This document shows, piece after piece, positions 11,269-20,699 of a DNA stretch of 64,000 nt. The position numbers were made by a program, and so were the translations under genes. The first letter of the stretch is position 1. The number at the start of each line of letters is the position of its first letter. The DNA lies in the NCBI GenBank assembly GCA_907164885.2, contig OU015490.1:216742490-216806489 (forward strand), read 5' to 3'. The DNA comes from Dolomedes plantarius (Eukaryota; Arthropoda; Arachnida; Araneae; Dolomedidae). The notes below the pieces were generated by a model. That model worked only from the letters and a program-made list of their open reading frames with translations. It did no database searches and had not been told where the DNA came from.

Positions 11269-12585
11269 CAGAAGGTCGTTCGCACTTTATGGAAACGATA
11301 TTGATAGATACGTTTTCTGTGTATACGTTTTATGTATAATTCCATATTTTTTGTGACGATTTGCTTCTATCTGATAGCCATGGTTCTTGACAATAGCTCT
11401 AGCTCGAATTTTCCCAAAAAAGTAATCTTCTCAGCACTGTCATGTCAATTTTACAACATTCCTTTTGGACCGTTTTCCAAAGTCCGTTCAGTGTTCTTGG
11501 ATACCATTTTCCATAGGCTCGTTTTAATAAACCGAAAGCGTAAAAGTCCAATGGAGAAGCGTCAGATGATTTTACAGATATTTCATTAAATGGGATACAC
11601 TTTATTCCTGTTTCTGAATCTTTCTTTGATAAATAAGTGGCAGTTGATTTAAACTTGTGACTAGAGGCTTTGTTCATATGAAGCTCAACTTTATCAATGT
11701 CCTTTCCATATAAAGCTGCATTTTTTTCTTCAAAAATTGGTTCTAAAATATTCTGCTGATAGTAGAATGAATTAATTTTGGATTTACTTGAGACTATTTT
11801 CATTTTTAATTTCCCGTTGTAACAAAATCCTGCAACTATAATGAATCCCTTTGGGAAACATTTCTGTACGCTTACGAGGCCAATTCATATGATCATCCCC
11901 GTCAGTTGAGCAATAGAAAATTGATCTTTTTTATTACAGTCACTTAAAACCACCCATGTATTATCAAGTTTTACCACAAATTTTCATTTTTCAGCAGCTA
12001 GGTGTTTTTCATATAATGCCCTACGATTTGTTTTTCTTTCAGCAATATGCTTTGGCAACAAGCAGATAAACTTTAGCTTTAAACATCTCTTTTAACTTCA
12101 AATCTTTATGAATGATTTTACTTACGTTAGAAGATTGTCCTAGTTTCGATGCAATGGATCTTTGAGTCGCCGGATTTCCTTTTAAGATCAGATACTTCAC
12201 TTTCTTGATATTTACCTGCTTTTGAACAATCTTAGGATGAGGTTACGCGGTCATGTTTTCATTTTTACTTTCAGTTAGACTTTTTTTTTCCATTCAAATT
12301 TAATATATTATAAATACCTGTTTTTTTGAAATGCCATAACTGCGATTTTTACACAGCTTCATAATTTGTTGATACGAATATTTCTCCTCGGAAAGCGCCA
12401 TTACGTAACCTTCGAGCAATCTGTCAATTTTAGGAGCTATTTCTAAATAAATATTTTATTTTACATTCCAATCAAAACAAAACAGTAGCAGTCGAATATT
12501 CTGAAGTTGCTAAATTTTTATCTTAAAATGCAATCGACAAAAATAAATTACAAAATCGTTTCCATAAAGTGCGAACGACCTTCTG
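11269..12585 (-). mobile_element. mariner/Tc1-superfamily transposon, copy 1, complete ends
   Basis: Terminal inverted repeats CAGAAGGTCGTTCGCACTTT at the left and its exact complement at the right, each about 31 bp, are flanked by TA on both sides (11,267-11,268 and 12,586-12,587). The length of 1,317 bp is typical of mariner elements. The empty-site paralogue at about 22,003 (GGATTTATACCC) confirms the TA target. The transposase is on the minus strand and is decayed. Confidence 0.93.
11399..12440 (-). pseudogene. mariner-type transposase, copy 1, broken
   Basis: The N-terminal helix-turn-helix part is readable at about 12,440-12,330 (DRLLEGYVMALSEEKYSYQQ). Frameshifts and stops follow. The C-terminal 134 codons (11,803-11,399) are open and contain ELHMNKASSHK, where the second catalytic Asp would be expected but Asn is seen, and DASPLDFYAFG, which carries the third catalytic Asp of a DD-D mariner. 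It would cut and paste its own element at TA. The Asn at motif 2, compared with the family pattern, and the frame breaks indicate a dead copy. The exact mariner subfamily cannot be settled by eye. Confidence 0.82.
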
Positions 12586-12900
12586 TATATGCCACTGTCA
12601 AAAGTACCTTTGTATTTAAGGATAAATAACTCTTTTTGGGCTAATTATAAATGATACAATATAAAAAATTATGTGGAAGGAAGTAAATAAGTAATATCTC
12701 AAACATAAATAAAAATATTATAAGGAATCCGACTTATTTTGCAATGTAAGAGACCTATATCAGTAACTCGAAAAAATATTTTATGAAGTATTTTATTAGA
12801 TATTACCTGTTATAAATTTCAGCTACATTTCATATCTTCTATAAAGATTAAAAAATAATGTTCATTGCAACAAAATTCTTCTATTTTGGATGAAGTTTAA

Positions 12901-15423
12901 CTCTATCACTGTAACGTGGGGTTCACGCGGACCCCAGGCACTTAGTTGGCCAGGTTAACTAGTTGCCAAAAAATATATATCGTACTTTGAGGGGTCTAAG
13001 CCATCGACATCTTATCTTAACATGTGTGTAACGCAGGGTAAAAATTTAATTGCATAAATATCAGGGGTTGTTTTTTTACTTTTATTTGAATCATATATGT
13101 CCCATTTCTGTGACCTGGGGTCCGAGCGGACCCCGGGGTCTGAGAACAATGCCGGGTGTCTGAGAACTATTGGACGCATTAAAAAATAATGAAAAATAGC
13201 TAGGAACAATGACGCGTTTTTGATAACACGTATTAATAACAAGGTCTGAAAGTTTTTGTTTCACAACAATGTTATTCCCAGAATCCGACAGATAGCGCAT
13301 GGGGATGCGACAGGTGTGTTTGCATTTTTCTCGTTGTGCGCCTCTCAGTTGAGAGCTGTTATTCGAAGCTGCAACATGTCGCGACAAAGAGTTTCGATAG
13401 AAGATGCTTTACGCATAATACAAGAAAGTAATAGTGAAATCGATGTAGATATGTAAGATATGTAAGATATGTATCGATTGTAGATATTAAGCTTTGGTGA
13501 ATCCTCTGAGTCTGAAGAGAGTGATTCGAATATTCGAGATCCGAACATCCGAAACTGATAGTGAATCGGAAAGTAACGAGTATACTGGCCAACAATCTCG
13601 TAAAAGAGCTCTATTCACCCATCTGTTGAATCATGCACATACTTTTGAATCGCCGTCAGGACGTAAGTGGACCACAGTAAAACGTAATTCGGTACAAACT
13701 TTGGCAGCTAATATTTTACGAGAAAATAGTGGATTAGCAGGAGATGCCAAGAATGTATCTGATAAATTAGATTCACTAAAAACGTTTATAACATCTGAAA
13801 TGATCAACGTTATTGTCCGAGAGACTAATAGAAGGGAAAAAAAAATATTGCAACTTGGAATCAAGCCAATCCGGCAAATGAGGAGAAGTGGACTAAAACA
13901 GATGGAATAGAACTCTACGCTTTTATTAGATTACTCTTACTCAGTGGTATATACAAATCTGCGAACGAAAGTTTAAAACAAATGTGGTCTTTGGAGAGTG
14001 GAAGGCGGATATTTGCTAAACTGTCTAGGCGACGTTTCCAAAATTTGCTTTGTTTCTGTTGGTTTGACAATGATGCAACAAGAAAACAAAGACTTGAGGT
14101 AGATAAACTAGATGCCTGTCGGGATGTCTGGCAAATGCTTCTGGAAAATCTGGCGAAATATTACAAGCCCGGAAAAGATCTGACAGTCGATGAGCAATTA
14201 GTGTCAACTCGTGGTTGGGGCAGATTTCGACAGTACATACCGAGCAAGCCCGGAAAGTTTGGAATCAAAATATTTTGGTTCTGTGATTCCACCGTTTCCT
14301 TTGAAAGGAGAAGTGTATGTTGGACGTCAACCTGGTGCTGCAGTTGGAGCAAACAATGTTCGTGATCTCGTCGGACGATTTGTTGATCCTTGGAAGAACA
14401 AAGGATGCAACGTTACCATGGACAATTACTTCACCAGCGCTCAGTTATCAGAGGGCCTACTAGCTGTGAAAGCCACAGTGGTTGGAACAATTCGAAAAAA
14501 TCGAAAAGAAGTCCCAAAAGAGTTGCTACCAAATCATCAGCGTGAAGAGAAGTCTTCTATCTTTTGTTTTGATAAACAACTGACTTTAGTTAGCTACACT
14601 CCAAAGAAAGGGAAGGCAGTCATTTTGCTATCTTCCATGCATCATGGCAAAAACGTCATTGAGGAGAAAGTCAATAAGCCAGATATTATTACTCATTACA
14701 ATGTAAAAAAAATCTGGAGTTGACAACTTTGACTATTTATGCAGATTGTACACATGCAAGCGAAAAATACTCCGTTGGCCTATGGTCTTAAGGTTCTACA
14801 TGCTCGACTGCACAGCTGTTGCTGGATACATAATTTGGATTTTGAAATATCCAGATTGGGTATCTGGGAAGCACCATAGATGTCGATTGTTCCTGAATGA
14901 CCTTGGGAGAGAGCTGGTCAATAACCTCATTCAGAGCAGACTTCAGAACGTTCAATCGGTGCAGTCTGGAGTTCGTCATTCATTGAAATCTTTAGGGATT
15001 GAAATTCCGACACTACATGTTTCAGCTACAGGACCCGGAATTCAAGAGCAAAATAAAAAGGTACTGTGCCAGCTATGTCCACGTTCTTTGGATAGAAAAG
15101 TAAAGACCCGATGTACGACTAATTGCCATATACCGTGTTGCCCAAAACATCAGAAGACTATTTGTGAGGTATGTTCAGCAAACATTTAGAAATGCAGAAC
15201 GAATCTGTAAATATGATTGTAAAATTATTATGTTCTCAGTTTTAAAAATAAAATTATTTAAGAAAATATCTGACTAATCTTTAATTACTTATAAGATAAG
15301 CAAAGGAATGCAAAATTAACTTTCATGTGATGCAAATCGTATAAAATATGTAAATTACAATATGGGGTCCGCGTGGACCCCAGGTTATAGCAGGGTATAT
15401 TACGAAACGATACAGTGATAGGG
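12901..15423 (+). mobile_element. piggyBac transposon, copy 1, complete ends
   Basis: The element is flanked by TTAA on both sides (12,897-12,900 and 15,424-15,427), the exact piggyBac target. The terminal repeats CTCTATCACTGTAACG and, at the right on the opposite strand, CCCTATCACTGTATCG differ at two positions. Length is 2,523 bp. Copy B at about 22,270-22,280 reads straight through the insertion point. Near both ends lie palindromic GGGGTCC...GGACCCC hairpins (12,918-12,935; 13,117-13,134; 15,364-15,381). Confidence 0.95.
13376..15189 (+). pseudogene. piggyBac transposase (DDE_Tnp_1_7 type), several frameshifts
   Basis: The start is placed at the ATG at 13,376 (MSRQRVSIEDALRIIQ), followed by an acidic N-terminus (SETDSESESNE) as in many piggyBac transposases. 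Segments in changing frames follow: 13,494-13,910, 13,982-14,270, 14,280-14,720, 14,720-15,189. The catalytic core is recognisable: first Asp in LTVDEQLV (about 14,185), second Asp in VTMDNYFTS (about 14,415), third Asp in SGVDNFDYLC (about 14,725, just after a frame change in an A8 run). The end has a cysteine-rich domain (CQLCPRSL, CCPKHQKTICEVC) that in piggyBac binds the transposon ends. All three catalytic Asp codons survive, so the breaks are the main damage. Confidence 0.9.
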
Positions 15424-15699
15424 TTAAAACAAAATTATTTCAGTCTAGTAAATCACTATTTTCTTAGCATAGGAAAAAATTTGAATATGACTGTGCAATT
15501 CAAGAATTGAATTAAATAATTTAATTCAAGCGTAATCAATTGGGTTAAAAAAAGATCATTGTAAACATTTCTATGGATCCCTGTGCTTTGCCCTTCTTTA
15601 TCTTTTGGTAAATTTTCTACATTTTTTTCTGTTTAATTCTGATATGTGTGTGTTTCTTTTGTGCGCAATAAAGAGATTGAAAAAATATCTTTTAACAAC

Positions 15700-15890
15700 T
15701 TAACATTTCATTGACATTTTTGTCATAAACTTTAAACAGGAAAATCGCTTAACTAAGATTATTTTCCATGGATTCAAAAAAGATCTAAAATGGAAAGTTC
15801 AGAAAATCCCAAATCAATTTTCTTCAAGAGTGTTTGTTATCGATGTAGCATTGATAATCGTTGCTCTTCCTCCTAATTACAGTGCTGACA
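15700..15890. other. Unassigned sequence beside copy A
   Basis: This is AT-rich sequence with no feature recognised. The motif CGACATTTTTGTCATAAA-like at about 15,711 recurs near 3,258, too short to define a family. Confidence 0.3.
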
Positions 15891-15904
15891 CCTTGAGAAA
15901 TCAA

Positions 15905-16300
15905 TTCTGCTGAGGGATATGCTATGGGTAGTCATCGATTGTATTCGGTAACACAATGGGCATTGAATAATAACCTGCTGACCTACTGACAACTTGGAAA
16001 GTTGAAGGATTATCATCGGACGTGTGACATGCAAAATTGGAAAGATCAATGCTCTACAAAGCTTTAAAGTATTGATAATATTTTCTCTCTCTCGTAATTG
16101 CTTTACTAACAACTTAATATATGAGTTTTGCAATGGGACACGCCATGGACAGTCATTGAATACATCTCATAACACAATGTGCGCGGAATAATGCTCCGCT
16201 GACAAGCTGGCAAGGTTGAAGAATCAACATAATTATCGGACATGCCATACATAAAGTGGAGAAAAGTAATGTTGTGCTAAGTTTAAAAGTATTTTTTTTT
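15905..16300. repeat. Diverged two-copy tandem duplication, about 220 bp unit
   Basis: 15,912-16,075 and 16,133-16,290 align: ATGCTATGGGTAGTCAT against CGCCATGGACAGTCATT, AACACAATGGGCATTGAATAAT against AACACAATGTGCGCGGAATAAT (shortened here), and TTGAAGGATTATCATCGGAC against TTGAAGAATCAAC followed by ATTATCGGAC. The copies differ at many positions, so the duplication is old. No coding function is seen. 16,300-16,470 is unassigned. Confidence 0.75.
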
Positions 16301-16469
16301 CTTTTATTCTAACGTAATCAAAGTAATAGACGTATGTTTTAGGGAAAGCTAACTCCCTCGTCACTCAGCAATTCACTCAGGAGTAATACAAAATAATACA
16401 GTGGATAAATCCAGGTAATTGTTATACAATTTATATGGTTATCTAGATCTTTAAAGTACTTTCTGTTGG

Positions 16470-16803
16470 TGTTGCTTATGCCACTTGACCGACAACAAGA
16501 TCATATCAAGTCCCGAAAGTTATGGGCGATGAAGGTGTAGCTCCTGTTTTGACTGACATCACAAGGGTCGAAGACTTGGACAAAGGGCGAGTCCCGTAAT
16601 TTTGAACCGAGTCAAGTGATGAGACCAGAACACTTGACCAGAAGTAATTTTGAGAACTTGGAGGACATTAAAGCCACAACAGATTTTATGTGCACCAGCC
16701 ACCATTAATGTACATGGCACTGGATTTTGTCAGCGTCGAACATTGGACCATTGATATTCAGATCACTAATCCGCTGCTCTTGCCAACTGAGCCACTGCGC
16801 TCT
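16470..16803 (-). mobile_element. tRNA-derived SINE
   Basis: Read on the minus strand from 16,803, the sequence begins like a tRNA: an A box TGGCTCAGTTGG (16,783-16,794) and, about 45 bases further on, a B-box-like GTTCGACGC (16,733-16,741). These are the internal RNA polymerase III promoter elements. A GC-richer body without reading frame follows to about 16,470. This architecture is that of a tRNA-headed SINE, which needs a LINE for retrotransposition. The 3' tail and target duplication were not identified, so the low-coordinate end is approximate. Confidence 0.65.
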
Positions 16804-16806
16804 TAG

Positions 16807-17088
16807 TATTTTCTAACACATTTAAATTTAATTTAAAAATTCATATGGATATAGAAACAATCTTTACAGTTCTCTCACAAACTGAGTAGTGTCAAATTTT
16901 TAGTCACTCATGCTGAATATCAGTCAAGAGTTCATTATCTGAATTTGTATTTTCTAACACATTTAAATTTAATTTAAAAATTCATATGGATATAGAAACA
17001 ATCTTTACAGTTCTCTCACAAACTGAGTAGTATCAAATTTTTAGTCACTCATGCTGAATATCAGTCAAGAGTTCATTATCTGAATTGA
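16807..17088. repeat. Recent 141-bp tandem duplication (two copies)
   Basis: TATTTTCTAACACATTTAAA starts at 16,807 and again at 16,948. The two 141-bp units are almost identical; the only clear change is GTGTCAAAT against GTATCAAAT. The high identity shows the duplication is recent, in contrast to the surrounding old repeats. It borders the SINE directly. Confidence 0.93.
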
Positions 17089-17640
17089 ATTCGATCATCT
17101 TGGAAGAAATTAATCGGTAAGTAAGAAATATTTTTTATTTTAGGATTAAACGGGTTTCCAGGGTATTTTCTTTACTTAACTAATAAAAAAAACTTTTAAA
17201 ATTATCTCTTGAGCTGAGGAAAGAATCGTTTTAATGCATACATATTTCATGAATTTCAATAAATTGTAAATATTTTGTACAGAATCACTCCAGAAATAGA
17301 ATATCATAATTACCTTCAAGAATGAAATTGGTGATAGTTAAGATAACTAACACAAAAACATTTTTTGGGAAACATTTCTTATTCTTTAAGTGCAGTGCTA
17401 TTTTTCTTCCTTTCCTCCCATTGTGAAATTCTTAATTATTATGGATTCTTTTAATTCCGTTGTGTATCTTAGATGGTAATAAAATTTAAGAAAAATAAAT
17501 ATAGAAAACTTCATATTATTGCGCCATTGCTTTCACTCTTCGGGGAACATTAATAAAGTAAAGAAGTAGAAATTTAGAAATACTAGATCACGCCAGAAGA
17601 AAAAATTTATTTCAAGTCATAATAAATAATAAATATTGAT
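17089..17640. other. AT-rich stretch without recognisable gene
   Basis: I see no reading frame of note, no inverted repeats and no similarity to other parts of the window. Confidence 0.4.
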
Positions 17641-17739
17641 GAATAAAATAAACTGGTTATCGATACGAACAAATTTAAGGTTTACATAAGATTCGATTCA
17701 CAATAATCGAACTTTTAAGTCAATAAATCTAAAGAAGCC

Positions 17740-18190
17740 GCTTAAGATATGCTGGTTGCGGCATACACGTTTGGTATAAATACCAAGCAGCTAGATTAAA
17801 GAAATGAAGTGAGACGAGGTGAAAGGAAGTGAAAGGAGTTTTGCGAGCAGCCGACAGTGGTGTTTTAGCTAGGTTGATGCTAACCTACGCGAATTCGTGT
17901 TAGACGAAAGTTATTTAGCGTTCTGTGACCTAAAGTTTACGTAGCAGCACTGCTGGTTTGACTTTCTAGTATTGTAAGTATTTCAAACTGTATGTCCTTG
18001 CAACGTGTCTATACTGGAATAATATGCCTTACATGAATGTTTATATAGCTCTTACTAGTAGTACGCATCATTTATTGTGAAAAGCATGTTTATGTGTGTA
18101 GTTTAAATAAACAGTGTTATTAATTTAGAACTGTGTTTGAATTTAATTCATTAGAGTGCCACTTCAAATTATATACACCCAAAGTAGGGA
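17740..18190 (+). promoter_or_regulatory. LTR-like segment with TATA box and polyadenylation signal
   Basis: This stretch is GC-richer than its surroundings. It has a TATA box (GGTATAAATACC, about 17,771-17,782) and, about 330 bp downstream, AATAAA within GTTTAAATAAACAGTG (about 18,102-18,117) followed by a T-rich stretch. That spacing fits the U3-R-U5 layout of a solo LTR. It could also be a cryptic promoter. No second copy is visible in the window, so the assignment is tentative. Confidence 0.35.
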
Positions 18191-18375
18191 AGAAGTGTAA
18201 AATCTCTATACACATAAAAATTAAAAAAGATTTTATTTAGGTAAATACTCAATAATAATTATTTTTATTAATCATTTTCAATTAAATAAAAAAATGTATC
18301 CTCAATTAATAAATAATTAATTAATCTTGTAAGAAGAATCCCGAATATGGGAAAAAATAAAGCAATTCTTAACTA

Positions 18376-19870
18376 CACTTGTGTAAGAAATTAAGAGAAT
18401 TTGCAGACTTTGTCGATTATCTCTAGAACTACTGCACCGATTTAAATGATATTTGATATGTACATACATTGATACAATACAAAACAAATAAACATTCAAT
18501 AATTGTAATACACTCGTATGATCGTGCTTAAAACTCGTTGGAGTCGGAAGGTATGAAACAGCGGTTGCAGAATAAACAAAAAAATAGGTTAATAGATGGG
18601 TTAATAGGGGGTATGGTCCCCTCTTACAGATATACATGTCTCGAAGTATGATTTCATACTTGAAATAAGGCAGTTTATCATTTCCTGTGGCAATTGGTTC
18701 CACTCGTTCAGCAACGCTGTTTTCATTCCCTGGATGGTTTTCGGAGTGGGGTTGCGAGTTGCAATTGCCCTCCCCAGAGCATCCCAGACATGCTGTATAG
18801 GGTTAAGGTCTGGAGATCAGGCTAGCCAATTCATCCGGTGAATATCCTCACTCTCTAGAAATTTGTCGACCAGAAGAGCTCTATGTGGCCTCACGTTATC
18901 GTCCATTAAAATGAACTCAGGGCTAACTGCAGCCCTGAAAAGGCCTCACACCAGTCACAATGTCTCTGTCAAAGACATGGAGAGGTTTGCTGCCATCTAA
19001 CACGATGCCTGCCCAGACAATTAAACCTCCTTCGCCATAATGGTCGATTTCGCGGACATTGGAGGGTAGGTAGCGGTTCCTTGGTTCTATCCATATGAAC
19101 GTACGGCGAAAATCGGTGTTTAGACTGAACCGGGAGTCATCAGTGAAGAGAACGGTCGCTCATTGATCCATACTCCAATCTCTATGCTCTCTGCACCATG
19201 ATAAACGGATTATCCTGCTCGTAGAAGCGAGCGGGATGCAAACAGCAGGTCTTCTTGCAAACAACCCTTTCTCATGAAGTCTTTTCGAAACAGTCACCCT
19301 TTGATACACGGGTTCCTGTGGCTGCATACAAGTCACGAGAGAGCTGAGAAACTGTAGCACTCCTGTTACGCCTCGCTATAATCGACAAATGGCAATCTTC
19401 TCTGGCCGTCGTGGCTCTTAGATGACCTTGCCCAGGCTTTCTCTCAATGGATCCGGTATCCTGGAACTGTTTCCATAAGTTACACACGACGCTGGGCGTT
19501 AAATTGAACTCTCTACAAATTTGGACTTGAGATTGGCCTGCTTCTAGCCTCCCCGCAGTTCGCCACCTCATTCTACCATCTAAACGTTGGTGGTTACTCA
19601 TTTTTACTGATGCAATTTGAAATTAACTGATTGCTGCAAAATAACACCAAGAAATTCGCCGATGTGTGTTAGCGAATGAAATGCGTCTTAACTTACGCGC
19701 TCTTATAAAGCCTGTTTCTCTACTGGCTCTGCCTACACACACGTGTACTCTTACGTATTTGACGTATAAGATTTGCATTTTTGTCTAGAAGCAGTGGTTT
19801 TACATTCAGTTCAGTTCTTTTCATGAAATTCGATAAAATTTGCAAATTCTCTTAATTTATTTGACCAGTG
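18376..19870 (-). mobile_element. Tc1-like transposon
   Basis: Imperfect terminal inverted repeats share AAATTAAGAGAATTTGCA (left about 18,388-18,406; right, on the opposite strand, about 19,837-19,856). They are flanked by TA at 18,374-18,375 and 19,871-19,872. The element is 1,495 bp, typical for Tc1. The region 18,390-18,700 inside the left end is noncoding. Confidence 0.85.
18715..19601 (-). pseudogene. Tc1-like transposase, inactivated
   Basis: The protein starts MSNHQRLDGRMRWRTAGR at 19,601 with the paired-like helix-turn-helix DNA-binding domain (QVQICREFNLTPSVVCNLWK). A frame change near 19,270-19,360 leads into RRPAVCIPLASTSRIIRL. The catalytic core holds FTDDSRFSL (first Asp) and ILMDDNVRPHRA (second Asp). 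The third motif reads SPDLNPIQHVWD, so the catalytic Glu of DD34E is Gln (codon complement at 18,793-18,795). There are in-frame stops just before SPDLNP (18,817-18,819) and just after the Met-Asp-Gln at about 19,160. The copy cannot encode active enzyme. Confidence 0.88.
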
Positions 19871-19912
19871 TAAGTTAAAGTCAAAAGCTATTAAATACTT
19901 TAATATCTAATA

Positions 19913-20391
19913 CATTGAATCTCAACCCCTGTGCTACGGCTCTTCAGTATGCTGCGATACTTGTGAAATTTGATGACACTGCGAATACCCATATATAAGC
20001 GACGTCAGACAAGTAGTTCAGTAAGTTCCACCTTCCTACCGGGGACTGCCTGAACCAATGCGCATGACTATTACAGTTCTGCACTTTTAAATCTGGATCA
20101 TAAAATGACAGTAGCATTCACATTTTTTGCCCAAATATAAATGAATTTATCAATAAACAACAACCTCAAATTGAGCATTAAATGCAATATGTAGTGAAAT
20201 AATTTTTTTTTTACTTTGTAATGCAATTTCATTTTATATTTCAATGAAAATTATTCCTATGCTATTTTACAAAATATATTATAGGTACATCAATCAATTA
20301 TTACTGTAAATTTATCTTATTGTTAGCGTGTCACCAAATTTAAAATTAGTAAATGTGTACCGTGACGAAAAAAAAAAGTTGAGAATAACTG
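19913..20391. mobile_element. hAT-type MITE
   Basis: The left end CATTGAATCTCAACCCCTGTG and right end (opposite strand) CAGTTATTCTCAACTTTTTT resemble the hAT terminal motif CAGTGGTTCTCAAC. Flanking octamers ATCTAATA (19,905-19,912) and ATCTATAT (20,392-20,399) form an imperfect 8-bp target duplication. The 479-bp interior has no coding capacity, so it would depend on a hAT transposase elsewhere. Confidence 0.65.
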
Positions 20392-20699
20392 ATCTATATA
20401 CTTTGCAGAAATCATATATAACAGCAATTTTTTTATTTTTTAAATAGTTCATGAAAAAAAATAACTCAAAGGAGATTTGTCATTTTAAAAATTAATATCT
20501 TATATCCCTCATACATTCAATCAATATTTCTGATAGTCATATTTATCAATTTCTCTTTCAAAACAGAGCTAATTTTTCTCTAATTGTAGTATTTCGATAT
20601 TCTCAATTATCCTGGCTTCTTTTTACTACGCTGTGTAACGTAGATAGCCTTAAAATTCAAACATAAACCAGAATTTCTTATCGTTTTTTTAAATTTTTA

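Larger units (their letters stand above)
10300..15690. repeat. Old paralogous segment, copy A, with two nested transposons
   Basis: Non-transposon pieces (about 10,300-10,560, 10,880-11,268, 12,586-12,900, 15,424-15,690) align in order with 20,700-22,530. Matching anchors include TCAGAGATAG, TCTATTGGATTTA, TTTTTATGGCA, GGATGAAGTTTAA and TCTTTTGGTAAATTTTC-like sequence. Divergence is high with many small indels, so the duplication is old. No coding sequence was recognised in it. It may be an ancient transposon or a segmental duplication. 9,910-10,300 shows nothing recognisable. 10,570-10,870 has no clear partner in copy B. Confidence 0.7.
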
